A stretch of DNA of 64,000 nucleotides, taken from contig CALOBA010000064.1 in assembly GCA_942491465.1 (NCBI GenBank), positions 124,001 to 188,000 on the forward strand. The letters run 5' to 3'. The notes below the pieces were generated by a model. The model worked only from the letters and a program-made list of their open reading frames with translations. It was not told the DNA's origin and searched no databases. Shown here in pieces: positions 45,041 to 54,316 of this stretch (its first letter is position 1; each line of letters begins with the position of its first letter). The stretch comes from CALOBA01 sp942491465. GTDB lineage: Bacteria; Pseudomonadota; Gammaproteobacteria; Chromatiales; Chromatiaceae. The translations under genes were made by a program, and so were the position numbers.

Positions 45041-46564
45041 ATGACGACGATCCGCCAGTCCGACTTTATCGACAGCATCGCCGATGCCCTGCAGTTCATC
45101 TCTTACTACCATCCCGCCGACTTCGTCGCCGCCCTGACCGCCGCCTATGAGGCCGAGGAGTCGCCGGCGGCCAAGGACGCCATGGCCCAGATCCTGGTCA
45201 ACTCGCGCATGTGTGCCGAGGGCCGGCGGCCGATCTGTCAGGACACCGGCATGGTGGTGGCATTCGTGCGCGTCGGCATGGGGGTGCGCTTCGACGGCGC
45301 TATGGGCCTGCAGGAGATGGTGGATGCCGGCGTGCGACGCGCCTATACCGATCCGGACAACGTGTTGCGGGCGTCGATGGTGAGCCCGCCCTATGGCGCG
45401 CGCACGAACACCAAGGACAACACGCCGGCCATCGTCCACTGCGAGCTGGTGCCCGGTGACACCATCGATGTGCAGATCGCGGCCAAGGGCGGCGGCTCGG
45501 AGAACAAGGCGCGGTTCGCGATCCTGAATCCGAGCGACAGCCTGGTGGACTGGGTGTTGAAGACGGTGCCGACCCTGGGGGCGGGCTGGTGTCCGCCGGG
45601 CATGCTCGGCATCGGCATCGGCGGCTCGGCGGAGAAGGCGATGCTGCTGGCCAAGGAGGCGCTGATGGAGGATATCGACATCCACGAGCTGAAACAGCGC
45701 GGCGCCGCCGACGACATGGAGGCCCTGCGCTTGGAACTGCATGAGAAGGTCAATGCGCTGGGCATCGGCGCCCAGGGGCTGGGCGGCCTGACCACGGTGC
45801 TGGACGTCAAGATCAAGACCTACCCGACCCATGCCGCCTCGCTGCCGGTGGCGATCATCCCGAATTGCGCCGCGACCCGCCACGTCCACTTCAGTCTCGA
45901 CGGCTCGGGCCCGGCGCAGCTGACCCCGCCGAGCCTGAAGGACTGGCCGGATATCGCCTACGACCCCACCGCCGGCGCCCGTCGTGTCGATCTCGACAGC
46001 CTGACCCGGGACGACATTGCCGATTGGCAGCCCGGCGATCGGCTGCTGCTGTCCGGCAAGCTGCTGACCGGCCGTGACGCCGCCCACAAGCGGATGATCG
46101 ACCTGTTCGACCGCGGCGAGCCGCTGCCCGAGGGCGTGGACCTGCGCGATCGCTTCATCTACTACGTGGGCCCGGTGGACCCGGTGCGCGACGAGGTGGT
46201 GGGCCCCGCCGGTCCGACCACGGCCACGCGCATGGACAAGTTCACCGACCGGCTGTTGGCCGAGACCGGCCTGATGGGCATGGTCGGCAAGGCCGAGCGC
46301 GGCCCGGTCGCCATCGACGCCATCAAGCGCCACGGCGCGGTCTATCTGATGGCCGTGGGCGGTGCCGCCTATCTGGTGGCCAAGGCGATCAAGGGCTCGC
46401 GGCTGGTCGCCTTCGAGGACCTGGGGATGGAGGCGATCCGCGAGTTCGTGGTGGAGGATATGCCGGTGACCGTCGCCGTCGACAGTCGCGGTGAGTCGGT
46501 CCATCGCACGGGGCCCAAGGAGTGGCAGGCGCGGATCGGGAAGATCCCGGTGGTCGCGGGTTAG
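45041..46564 (+). CDS. fumA: Fumarate hydratase class I (iron-sulfur, FumA/FumB type)
   Basis: This enzyme reversibly hydrates fumarate to L-malate in the TCA cycle. The single 507-aa chain contains both alpha (about 1-290) and beta (about 300-507) parts of the class I hydro-lyase family. The three cluster-binding cysteines are visible in RPICQDTGM, IPNCAATRH and GWCPPGMLGIGIGG, so it should carry an oxygen-sensitive [4Fe-4S] centre. The C-terminal half has the family swivelling-domain motif YYVGPVDP and GPTTATRMDKF. The length fits FumA-type enzymes (about 500-550 aa). It is probably monocistronic, with its own promoter and 82 bp to the next gene. Confidence 0.95.
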   Translation: MTTIRQSDFIDSIADALQFISYYHPADFVAALTAAYEAEESPAAKDAMAQILVNSRMCAEGRRPICQDTGMVVAFVRVGMGVRFDGAMGLQEMVDAGVRRAYTDPDNVLRASMVSPPYGARTNTKDNTPAIVHCELVPGDTIDVQIAAKGGGSENKARFAILNPSDSLVDWVLKTVPTLGAGWCPPGMLGIGIGGSAEKAMLLAKEALMEDIDIHELKQRGAADDMEALRLELHEKVNALGIGAQGLGGLTTVLDVKIKTYPTHAASLPVAIIPNCAATRHVHFSLDGSGPAQLTPPSLKDWPDIAYDPTAGARRVDLDSLTRDDIADWQPGDRLLLSGKLLTGRDAAHKRMIDLFDRGEPLPEGVDLRDRFIYYVGPVDPVRDEVVGPAGPTTATRMDKFTDRLLAETGLMGMVGKAERGPVAIDAIKRHGAVYLMAVGGAAYLVAKAIKGSRLVAFEDLGMEAIREFVVEDMPVTVAVDSRGESVHRTGPKEWQARIGKIPVVAG

Positions 46565-46646
46565 CCGTCCCCAATTGTCATTGCAGGCGCGCATCGAAGG
46601 GGCCAAAGTCCGCGCGAGACTTGAGCAGACTCGGAGTGTTGCATCT

Positions 46647-48086
46647 ATGCCCGTCCATCCCACGTCATCCCGCCGTCGTCCGCGCTGGCTTGGCCTCGCC
46701 CTGGTGCTGATGACCCTGTTGCCGGCCGCCTCGCCGCAGGCCGCCATCGATTGGGTCACCGGCCAGGGGACGGCGGAGGCCAAGGTCCACCTCTATTTCT
46801 TCTGGTCGAAGCGCTGTCCGCATTGCCAGAAGGCGGTGCCGTTCGTGTCGTCGCTGGAGCAGGAGCTGGACTGGCTGGACGTGCACAGCTACGAGATCAC
46901 CGCCGGCCGCGACAACGTCCAGCGCTACATCGACATGGCCGGCCAGCTCGGGCGCGATGCGCGCTCGGTGCCGGCCTTCATCATCTGCGAGCGGATGATC
47001 ACCGGCTACGATCATGCCGGCGGCATCGGCGCCCAGATCCGTCGGCTGGCGGAGCTGTGTCGGCCGCTGCCGCCGACGCCCGCGCCAACCGCGGAGGCGC
47101 CGCCGAGCGCGGCCGAGCCGGAGGCGATGCCGCGCGCCACCATAGCGGCCCTGGGGGTCGGCGAGAGGGCTGACGGTCCGACGCAGACCGCCGCCGTGGT
47201 CGCGGTCGCCAGCGCCGCCGATGCATCAGCACCGCAGCGCGAGACGCTGACCGTGCCGGTGCTCGGCGAGCTGGATGCCGAGTCCATGTCGTTGCCGCTG
47301 TTCACGCTGGTCATCGCCGGGCTCGATGCGTTCAACCCCTGCGCCTTCTTCGTGCTGCTGTTCCTGCTGAGTCTGATGGTCCACGCCCGCAGCCGGGCGC
47401 GGATGCTGATGGTGGGCGGGACCTTCGTGTTCTTCTCCGGGCTGGTCTACTTCCTGTTTATGGCCGCCTGGCTGAACCTGTTCCTGGTGGTGGGCGGGGC
47501 CCCGCTGGTGACGCTGGTCGCCGGGCTGGTGGCCCTATTGATCGGCGCGCTGAACATCAAGGACTTCTTCCTGTTCAAGCAGGGGCCGAGCCTGTCGATC
47601 CCCGAGCAGGCCAAGCCCGGTCTGTTCCGCCGCATGCGCGGCCTGCTCAGCGCCGAGAACCTGGGTACCATGCTGTTCGGCACCGTCATGCTGGCCCTGG
47701 CCGCGAACAGCTACGAGCTGCTGTGCACCGCCGGCTTCCCGATGGTCTACACCAGGGTGTTGACGTTGAACGCACTGTCGGGCTGGGGCTACTACGGCTG
47801 GCTGTTGCTCTATAACCTGATCTACATCCTGCCGCTGCTGGCCATCGTGCTGGTGTTCACCTTCACACTGGGTGCGCGCAAGCTCAGCGAGCGCCAGGGG
47901 CGGGTGCTGAAACTGCTCTCCGGCAGCATGATGCTCGGCCTCGGGTTGGTCATGTTGGCGGCGCCGGAATGGTTGAACAGCCCGTTGATCGGGATCGGTC
48001 TGCTGCTGCTGGCCATCATCGTCACGGCGATCGCGGCCTGGCTCACGCGCGGCGGACGCGGCGCGGAGGCCGACCAGACTACTTGA
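46647..48086 (+). CDS. Thioredoxin-fold/CcdA-type membrane thiol-disulfide protein
   Basis: The 479-aa product has a signal peptide (about 1-32), a periplasmic thioredoxin-like domain with CPHC at 57-60, and a Pro/Ala-rich linker (about 145-210). A membrane domain of about six helices follows (from about 215). Cysteines in NPCAFFVLLFLLSLM and in YELLCTAGFP sit where CcdA/DsbD-type electron transporters keep their redox pair. Transfer of reducing equivalents across the inner membrane to a periplasmic thiol partner is the likely role, for example cytochrome c maturation or disulfide repair. ATG 46647 is preferred because the open frame upstream overlaps fumA. The stop overlaps the 3' end of the convergent zinc-ribbon gene by 8 bp. 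Confidence 0.8.
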   Translation: MPVHPTSSRRRPRWLGLALVLMTLLPAASPQAAIDWVTGQGTAEAKVHLYFFWSKRCPHCQKAVPFVSSLEQELDWLDVHSYEITAGRDNVQRYIDMAGQLGRDARSVPAFIICERMITGYDHAGGIGAQIRRLAELCRPLPPTPAPTAEAPPSAAEPEAMPRATIAALGVGERADGPTQTAAVVAVASAADASAPQRETLTVPVLGELDAESMSLPLFTLVIAGLDAFNPCAFFVLLFLLSLMVHARSRARMLMVGGTFVFFSGLVYFLFMAAWLNLFLVVGGAPLVTLVAGLVALLIGALNIKDFFLFKQGPSLSIPEQAKPGLFRRMRGLLSAENLGTMLFGTVMLALAANSYELLCTAGFPMVYTRVLTLNALSGWGYYGWLLLYNLIYILPLLAIVLVFTFTLGARKLSERQGRVLKLLSGSMMLGLGLVMLAAPEWLNSPLIGIGLLLLAIIVTAIAAWLTRGGRGAEADQTT

Positions 48087-48372
48087 ACAGGTCCTCGGCG
48101 GCCTGGCGCAGATCGCCGCCGTCGACCGCCGCCGAACTCGCGGGCTCGGTGGTCGGCTCGAAGAAGCCGCAGAAGTTTGCGCGGTCCTTGGCCGCCACCG
48201 GCTCGGCCATGGGCTCGATGCAGTCATTGGGCCGACCGCGCCGGTACCAGCGGCAGTTCAGGCAGACGCGGGTTGCCCGACCGCAGCCCAGGCAGGTCTG
48301 CTCACGGCCGAGATCGGCAGGGGTCAGATCGCGGCCGCAGTGCCAGCAGCGGCCGATGGTGTCGGTGGTCAA
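48079..48372 (-). CDS. Small zinc-ribbon protein of unknown function
   Basis: The likely product is 97 aa and rich in paired cysteines: CWHCGRDL, CLGCGRATRVCLNC and an FCGFF motif near the C-terminus, a pattern that should bind one or two zinc ions. It resembles a small protein widespread in proteobacteria, with no known function. TTG at complement 48372 is chosen because GGAGG lies 8 nt upstream. An in-frame ATG at complement 48420 lies inside a palindromic repeat and would add 16 residues encoded mostly by that repeat. The gene converges on the thioredoxin/CcdA gene with an 8-bp overlap. Confidence 0.75.
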   Translation of the reverse strand: MTTDTIGRCWHCGRDLTPADLGREQTCLGCGRATRVCLNCRWYRRGRPNDCIEPMAEPVAAKDRANFCGFFEPTTEPASSAAVDGGDLRQAAEDLFK

Positions 48373-48397
48373 TCGGCTGTCCTCCGGTGTCGGGCTA

Positions 48398-48500
48398 AGG
48401 CGATTTCTGTCAACTTTCATACCATCTGACTTGTCTTGCCCTCCTTGAAGGCGAACGTCAATCCTGCGTCATCTGGTATGAAAGTTTCCGGCAATCGCCT
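48398..48500 (+). repeat. Second palindromic element family, copy A (103 bp)
   Basis: The ends AGGCGATTTCTGTCAACTTT and the complement of its right end, AGGCGATTGCCGGAAACTTT, form imperfect inverted arms of about 32 bp that also share ATACCA-TCTGA. The same element, inverted and internally shortened, recurs at 52982. It fills the gap between the zinc-ribbon gene and the diguanylate cyclase gene. Confidence 0.9.
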
Positions 48501-48562
48501 AAAGGGTTTTCCGGCCGCATCTTAAACCCCGTGGCGGCCTGGGTGCATGGTACGATTCCAAC

Positions 48563-49654
48563 ATGGAACCTGCCGCTCAAGATCGGCCGGAGACGGCGGT
48601 CGATCCGAACTCCGCCAAGCTGCGGCCTCACCAGACCCATCTGGTGGGGAGGGTGCTGATGCTGGCGGTGGTGGTGGTCGGGGGCTTTGCGCTGTTCGAT
48701 CTGGTGCTGACCGGCTACTGGCTGCACGCCGTCGTCGAGCTCGGCGCCTGTGTCGTCTTCGCCGGCGTCGCCTGGCAGCTGCGTCAGCGCGTGGCGCCGG
48801 CGCCGGAGCGGGCACTCTTTCCGGGCACCCTGGCGGTCGCCGTGGTGATCCTGGTGGTCGTGGTCAGCGGCGAGCCCGGTGACGGCATCCTGGTTTGGGC
48901 CGCCCTCTATCCGCCGATCCCGTTCTTCCTGCACGGCCTGCGCACCGGCCTGATCCTCTCCGGCGGCTTCAGCGTGCTGCTCACCGCCGCCCTCGGCGCC
49001 CGCTTCGTCATCGACCCTGGCGGGGGGCTGGAGTGGGTCGCGCCCTTTAACGTGGCCGGCGCGGCCGGTGCGTCCACCGCGCTGGCCTATGTCTACGAGT
49101 CTGCGCGGGAGCAGGCCGCCCAGGCGCTCGAGCGGGCGGCCAACTTCGACGTGCTGACCGGCATCGCCAACCGCCGCGGCTTTCAGCAGGGGTTCGGCTG
49201 TCGGATGCAGCTGGCGCGCAGATCCGGCCGGCCGATCTCGCTGCTGGTGCTCGACATCGACCGCCTCAAGCAGGTCAACGACACCGCCGGTCATCGCGCC
49301 GGCGATGCCCTGATCCGCCATCAGGTGCAGCTCATCCAAGCGCGTATCCGCGGCCAGGATATGCTCGGCCGGATCGGCGGCGACGAGCTGGCGCTGCTGT
49401 TGCCGGATACCGACCTCGACGGTGCGGTCATACTGGCCGAAAGCCTGCTGCACACGGTGCGCAATGCGCCCATCTGGTTCGAGGGTCGACGGCTGGTCGG
49501 CACCCTGAGTATCGGCGCCGCTCAGGCGACGCCCCCGGGCGAGGGCTTCGACAGCCTGTTCGCTGCCGCCGATGCCGGGCTGTACCAGGCTAAGGAGGGC
49601 GGGCGCGACCGTGTCGTTGCCGTGCCGCGGATCTCCATGGGCCATAGGCGATAA
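48563..49654 (+). CDS. Membrane-associated diguanylate cyclase (GGDEF)
   Basis: This enzyme makes the second messenger c-di-GMP from GTP. The 363-aa product has an N-terminal region of five or so hydrophobic helices (about 28-175) with no recognised sensor domain, and a GGDEF domain (about 190-355). The active-site loop is GGDEL (272-276), a permitted variant. An RxxD inhibitory site (RGQD, 263-266) lies exactly five residues upstream, so product feedback is expected. Other landmarks are FDVLTGIANRRGF and DIDRLKQVND. It is followed after 51 bp by ribE on the same strand; whether they share a transcript is uncertain. Confidence 0.9.
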   Translation: MEPAAQDRPETAVDPNSAKLRPHQTHLVGRVLMLAVVVVGGFALFDLVLTGYWLHAVVELGACVVFAGVAWQLRQRVAPAPERALFPGTLAVAVVILVVVVSGEPGDGILVWAALYPPIPFFLHGLRTGLILSGGFSVLLTAALGARFVIDPGGGLEWVAPFNVAGAAGASTALAYVYESAREQAAQALERAANFDVLTGIANRRGFQQGFGCRMQLARRSGRPISLLVLDIDRLKQVNDTAGHRAGDALIRHQVQLIQARIRGQDMLGRIGGDELALLLPDTDLDGAVILAESLLHTVRNAPIWFEGRRLVGTLSIGAAQATPPGEGFDSLFAAADAGLYQAKEGGRDRVVAVPRISMGHRR

Positions 49655-49705
49655 TCCCAACAACCGCAGATGTTCGCAGATCAACAACAGCAACGGGGGA
49701 AGCAG

Positions 49706-50371
49706 ATGTTTACCGGCATCATCCAAGCCATCGGCGAGATCCAGCGCCTGGAGCCCCGCGGCGGCGACGTGCGCCTGCGCGTCGGCGTCGGCGCGCTGGC
49801 GCTGGAGCAGGCGACCATCGGCGACAGCATCGCCGTCAACGGTGTCTGTCTGACCGCCGTGGATCTTGCGGGCGGCACCTTTGCCGCCGACGTCTCCCGC
49901 GAGACCCTGTCGCTGACCAGTCTCGGCGGCCTGAGCCCCGGTGCCCCGGTCAACCTGGAGCAGGCCCTGACGCTGGCCACGCCCCTCGGCGGCCATCTGG
50001 TCAGCGGCCATGTCGACGGCCTCGGCGAGGTCATGGAGATCCGCGAGGACGGTCGCTCCTGGCGCCTGCGCATTCGTGCCCCCGACGAGCTGGCCCGCTA
50101 CATCGCCGCCAAGGGCTCCATCGCCATCGACGGCACCAGTCTGACCGTCAACAGCGTCGACGGTGCCGTCTTCAGCCTGAACGTCGTCCCGCACACGCTC
50201 AAGGCCACCATCATCGGCGGCTACCGGGTCGGCGCCCGGGTCAACCTGGAGGTGGATCTGATCGCCCGCTACCTGGAGCGCCTGGTCCTCGGCCGCAAGG
50301 CCGCCGACCCCGGCGGTTGCAACATCACCGAGGCATTCCTTGCCGAGCACGGCTTCCGGGGCTCGACCTGA
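49706..50371 (+). CDS. ribE: Riboflavin synthase, alpha chain
   Basis: It dismutates two 6,7-dimethyl-8-ribityllumazine molecules to riboflavin, the last step of the pathway. The 221-aa product has the standard MFTGIIQ start and two homologous barrels, with VNGVCLTAV and LGGHLVSGHVDG in the first and IDGTSLTVN in the second. GGGGGA lies 8 nt before the ATG. Length and motifs are canonical (family about 200-220 aa). In E. coli nomenclature this gene is ribC. Downstream are ribBX and ribH; ribD is not in the window. Confidence 0.95.
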   Translation: MFTGIIQAIGEIQRLEPRGGDVRLRVGVGALALEQATIGDSIAVNGVCLTAVDLAGGTFAADVSRETLSLTSLGGLSPGAPVNLEQALTLATPLGGHLVSGHVDGLGEVMEIREDGRSWRLRIRAPDELARYIAAKGSIAIDGTSLTVNSVDGAVFSLNVVPHTLKATIIGGYRVGARVNLEVDLIARYLERLVLGRKAADPGGCNITEAFLAEHGFRGST

Positions 50372-50455
50372 GCGTCGGCCGAAGCCGGCGCCGCATTGCT
50401 TTCGTGCTACCATTCGCGGTTTTCCGCCGCGCCGAGACTAGCTGTTGGCTGCAAC

Positions 50456-51568
<1,113 letters not shown>

Positions 51569-51589
51569 TCGTTGCCAGATACAACCGCG

Positions 51590-51601
51590 CCTGAATTCAG
51601 G
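51590..51601. other. Perfect 12-bp palindrome after ribBX
   Basis: CCTGAATTCAGG lies 22 bp after the ribBX stop. It is short for a terminator and has no T-tract; it may be an operator or a weak hairpin. Confidence 0.4.
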
Positions 51602-51634
51602 TAAACGCAATCGGTCCGCAGCCGTTGTCCCATT

Positions 51635-51719
51635 CGTGATCGTGATCGTGATCGTGATCGTGATCGTGATCGTGATCGTGAGCGGACTCGGACTCGACCA
51701 CGACCACGACCACGACCAG
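51635..51719. repeat. Hexanucleotide array between ribBX and ribH
   Basis: Seven and a partial copies of CGTGAT (51635-51681) are followed by two copies of GGACTC-like units and four copies of GACCAC/GACCAG (51696-51719). The two blocks are partly complementary, so the RNA could form an imperfect long hairpin. A related sequence lies after urtD. Confidence 0.9.
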
Positions 51720-51783
51720 AGTTCGTTGGCGAAACCTAGGCGCAGTTGAACCCATCTATTTCCATCTTCGGAGCATCCGATCC

Positions 51784-52251
51784 ATGATCAAGACCATCGA
51801 AGGCGTCCTGCGCGCCGGTGACGCCCGCTTCTGCCTGGTGGTGTCACGCTGGAACAGCTATATCGTCGAGAGCCTGGAGAAGGGCGCCATCGACGCCCTG
51901 CGCCGCCACGGCGCCGAGGACGATGCCATGACCATCGTGCGCGTCCCCGGCGCCTTTGAGATGCCGGTGACCATCGATCGCATTGCCGCCAAGGGCGGCT
52001 ACGACGCCATCATCGCGCTGGGCGCCGTCATCCGCGGCGGCACGCCGCACTTCGAGTACGTCGCCTCCGAGTGCGTCAAGGGCATGGCCCAGGCCAGCCT
52101 CACCCACGGCGTGCCGGTGGCCTTCGGTGTGCTTACCGTCGACAGCATCGAGCAGGCCATCGAGCGCGCCGGCACCAAGGCCGGCAACAAGGGCGCCGAG
52201 GCGGCCATGTCGGCGCTGGAGATGGCCAACCTGCTGCGCCAGCTCGACTGA
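51784..52251 (+). CDS. ribH: 6,7-Dimethyl-8-ribityllumazine synthase
   Basis: It condenses the RibB product with the ribitylamino-pyrimidinedione to form lumazine, the substrate of riboflavin synthase. The 155-aa length is canonical. Landmarks are SRWNSYIVESL, VPGAFEMPV, ALGAVIRGGTPHFEYV, VPVAFGVLTVDS and AGNKGAEAA. The catalytic His is that of GTPHFEY. nusB begins one base after the stop, as in many proteobacteria. Confidence 0.96.
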   Translation: MIKTIEGVLRAGDARFCLVVSRWNSYIVESLEKGAIDALRRHGAEDDAMTIVRVPGAFEMPVTIDRIAAKGGYDAIIALGAVIRGGTPHFEYVASECVKGMAQASLTHGVPVAFGVLTVDSIEQAIERAGTKAGNKGAEAAMSALEMANLLRQLD

Positions 52252-52252
52252 C

Positions 52253-52741
52253 ATGGTCTCACGCCGCAGCGCCGCCAGACGCTATGCCGTGCTGGCGTTG
52301 TATCAGTGGCAGGTCAGCGGTCAGTCCCCGGCGGAGATCGTCGGCCACTTCTTCGACGACCCGGCCTGGATCGATGCCGTGGCCGAGGGGATGGTCGAGG
52401 ACTTTGCGCAGGGCCAAGCCGGCAAGCCGAAGCCGCTCGCCTACGATGCCCAGCTCTTCGATCAGCTGCTGCGTGGCGTGCCCGAGCAGCTCGAGGCCGT
52501 CGACGCCGAACTGGAGCCGTTCCTGGACCGCTCCATCAAGAGCATCGACCCGGTGGAGCGCGCCATCCTGCGCGTCGGCGCCTACGAGCTGAAGTTCTCG
52601 CCCGAGCTGCCTGCGCGCGTGGTCATCAACGAGGCGATCGACCTGGCCAAGCTGCTCGGCGCCGAGAAGGGCCACCGCTACATCAACGGCGTGCTCGACC
52701 GCGTGGCCCGGCAGCTGCGCGCCGACGAGTTCAGGCGCTAG
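52253..52741 (+). CDS. nusB: Transcription antitermination factor NusB
   Basis: NusB binds boxA RNA together with S10 (NusE) in rRNA antitermination. The 162-aa product shows the family opening (SRRSAARRYAVLALYQWQ) and the conserved C-terminal block (VINEAIDLAKLLGAEKGHRYINGVLD). The position directly after ribH is the classic rib-nusB arrangement. Confidence 0.95.
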   Translation: MVSRRSAARRYAVLALYQWQVSGQSPAEIVGHFFDDPAWIDAVAEGMVEDFAQGQAGKPKPLAYDAQLFDQLLRGVPEQLEAVDAELEPFLDRSIKSIDPVERAILRVGAYELKFSPELPARVVINEAIDLAKLLGAEKGHRYINGVLDRVARQLRADEFRR

Positions 52742-52981
52742 CGCAGACATCTCGATTCCGTTCTCCATCCGAGGCGAACAGGTGCCGGCCCGGAGGCCGA
52801 CACGGATCGGCACGGGAAACAGCCTTGGCATCACAAGACGTTGCGGGCGCAGGGTCTGCCGGTGCTGCATGCACAGGGCAGGGGGGCCTGGTACCGTCTG
52901 CCGGGGGATGCGCAACGACGCTGGAGCGTCGGTGCGATCAATCACCCAACGGCTGGCCGGCTCTTTGGTCGGCGCCGACTG

Positions 52982-53053
52982 AGGCGATTGCCGGAAACTT
53001 TCCTACCAGATGACGCAGGATTGACAAGGGGTAGGTGTTGACAGAAATCGCCT
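52982..53053 (-). repeat. Second palindromic element family, copy B (72 bp, internally deleted)
   Basis: It reads as the reverse complement of copy A (48398-48500): AGGCGATTGCCGGAAACTTT at the left and TTGACAGAAATCGCCT at the right. The first 44 bp match closely. The centre and part of one arm are missing or replaced by AAGGGGTAGGTG. Confidence 0.88.
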
Positions 53054-53176
53054 GAGGTCTCGCCGGACTCGGAATCGATCTCACACGGCGCCGTAGGTCG
53101 GCTCAGTTTGAATGGAGTAGCGGCAAATTATGCGCAAGCCTGCAATGCGCCACGAGGACGTCGTTCGGCCTCGGTT

Positions 53177-53235
53177 GCTCGGCTCGGCTCGGCTCGGCTC
53201 GGCTCGGCTCGGCTCGGCTCGGATCGGATCGGATC
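53177..53235. repeat. Pentanucleotide array upstream of thiL
   Basis: Eight perfect GGCTC units (53181-53220) preceded by a partial one are followed by three GGATC units (53221-53235). The array lies about 95 bp upstream of the thiL start. Units of five are not multiples of three, so length changes could shift any frame reading through it. Confidence 0.92.
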
Positions 53236-53329
53236 GGTCCGGGCCGAGCCCGCATCCCATGCGCAGGGGCAACTGTGCGCGCCGTTGCGTTGGTCGACAT
53301 GGCCGCGGACGACCCGGTACAGTAACGCG

Positions 53330-54316
53330 ATGTCAAAGGTAACCATCGACGAATCCGATGCCATGGGCGAGTTTGAGCTGATCCGGGCCTACCTGACGGG
53401 TCGCGGCAGCGAGCGCGCGGACGTCGGTCTCGACATCGGCGACGACTGCGCGCTGCTGCGCGTCCCCGACGGCCACGAGCTGGCCGTGAGCATCGATACC
53501 CTGGTCGCGGGGGTGCATTTCTTTGCCGACTGCGACCCGGTCGCGCTCGGGCACAAGGCCCTGGCCGTGGGGCTGAGCGACCTGGCCGCGATGGGTGCGG
53601 TGCCGGCCTGGGCGACGCTGGCGCTGACGCTGCCGACGGCAGAGCGCGGCTGGCTGTCGGAGTTTGCCCGCGGGCTCGACGGGCTGGCCCGCGCCCACGG
53701 GCTGCGGCTGGTTGGTGGCGATACCACCCGCGGGCCGCTGACCATCTCGATCCAGGTCCATGGCTTCGTGCCGGTCGGGGCGGCCTTGCGCCGCAAAGGC
53801 GCCCGGCCCGGCGATCTGATCTGCGTCAGCGGCAGCGTCGGTGCCGCCGGGCTCGCCCTGCGCCAGCTCCAGCAGGGGCAGACGCCCGAGTCCGCGCTGC
53901 GGGCGCGGCTGGAGCGCCCGACGCCGCGGGTCGCGCTCGGCCGGGCGCTACGCGGGGCGGCCAGCGCGGCGATCGATCTCTCCGACGGTCTGGCGGCGGA
54001 CCTTGGGCATCTCTTGAAGGCGAGCGGCGTCGGCGCGACGCTTGAGCTTCGGCGCTTGCCGCTGGAGCCGGAGGTGGCCGATGCGGTGGCGGTCGGCGAC
54101 GACGACTGGTCGTTGCCGCTGGGCAGCGGGGACGACTACGAGCTGTGCTTTGCGCTGCCGCCGCAGCACGCCCTGCTGTTGCCGGCCTTGGCCCAACAGG
54201 TCGGCTGCCCGTTGACGCGGATCGGGGTCGTCGATGCCACACCTGGCCAGCGCTGGCTGCTGCCCGACGGGACGACCTGGCAGGCGGGGCCCATGGGCTT
54301 CGACCACTTCGCATGA
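53330..54316 (+). CDS. thiL: Thiamine-monophosphate kinase
   Basis: ThiL phosphorylates thiamine monophosphate to the active cofactor thiamine diphosphate with ATP. The product is 328 aa from ATG 53330, or 317 aa from ATG 53363, where family similarity (MGEFELIRAYL) begins; neither start has a clear ribosome-binding site. Landmarks are DIGDDCALLRV, SIDTLVAGVHFF, VGLSDLAAMGAVPAW, GGDTTRGPLTISI, AIDLSDGLAADLGHLL and SGDDYELCFAL, all typical of the PurM-like ATP-binding fold. The reading frame stays open upstream through the GGCTC array to 53108, which I treat as chance. The stop overlaps pgpA by 4 bp. Confidence 0.93.
   Translation: MSKVTIDESDAMGEFELIRAYLTGRGSERADVGLDIGDDCALLRVPDGHELAVSIDTLVAGVHFFADCDPVALGHKALAVGLSDLAAMGAVPAWATLALTLPTAERGWLSEFARGLDGLARAHGLRLVGGDTTRGPLTISIQVHGFVPVGAALRRKGARPGDLICVSGSVGAAGLALRQLQQGQTPESALRARLERPTPRVALGRALRGAASAAIDLSDGLAADLGHLLKASGVGATLELRRLPLEPEVADAVAVGDDDWSLPLGSGDDYELCFALPPQHALLLPALAQQVGCPLTRIGVVDATPGQRWLLPDGTTWQAGPMGFDHFA

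Larger units (their letters stand above)
52742..53329. other. Intergenic region between nusB and thiL
   Basis: This 588-bp stretch interrupts a gene order (nusB-thiL) that is usually tight. It contains about 240 bp without a supportable gene, the second palindromic element copy B (52982-53053) and a pentanucleotide array (53177-53235). Several short open frames exist, but none has a ribosome-binding site plus protein-like composition. Confidence 0.6.

Noticed and set aside
49655..50455. FMN riboswitch before ribE or ribBX
   Set aside because: The leaders are only 51 and 84 bp and show none of the conserved RFN element blocks.
52841..53041. 66-codon open frame between nusB and thiL
   Set aside because: It has only a TTG start, no ribosome-binding site, and runs into palindromic element copy B; at most a remnant.
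53108..53329. Upstream extension of thiL through the GGCTC array
   Set aside because: Family similarity starts at MGEFELI and the extra residues are a translated simple repeat.
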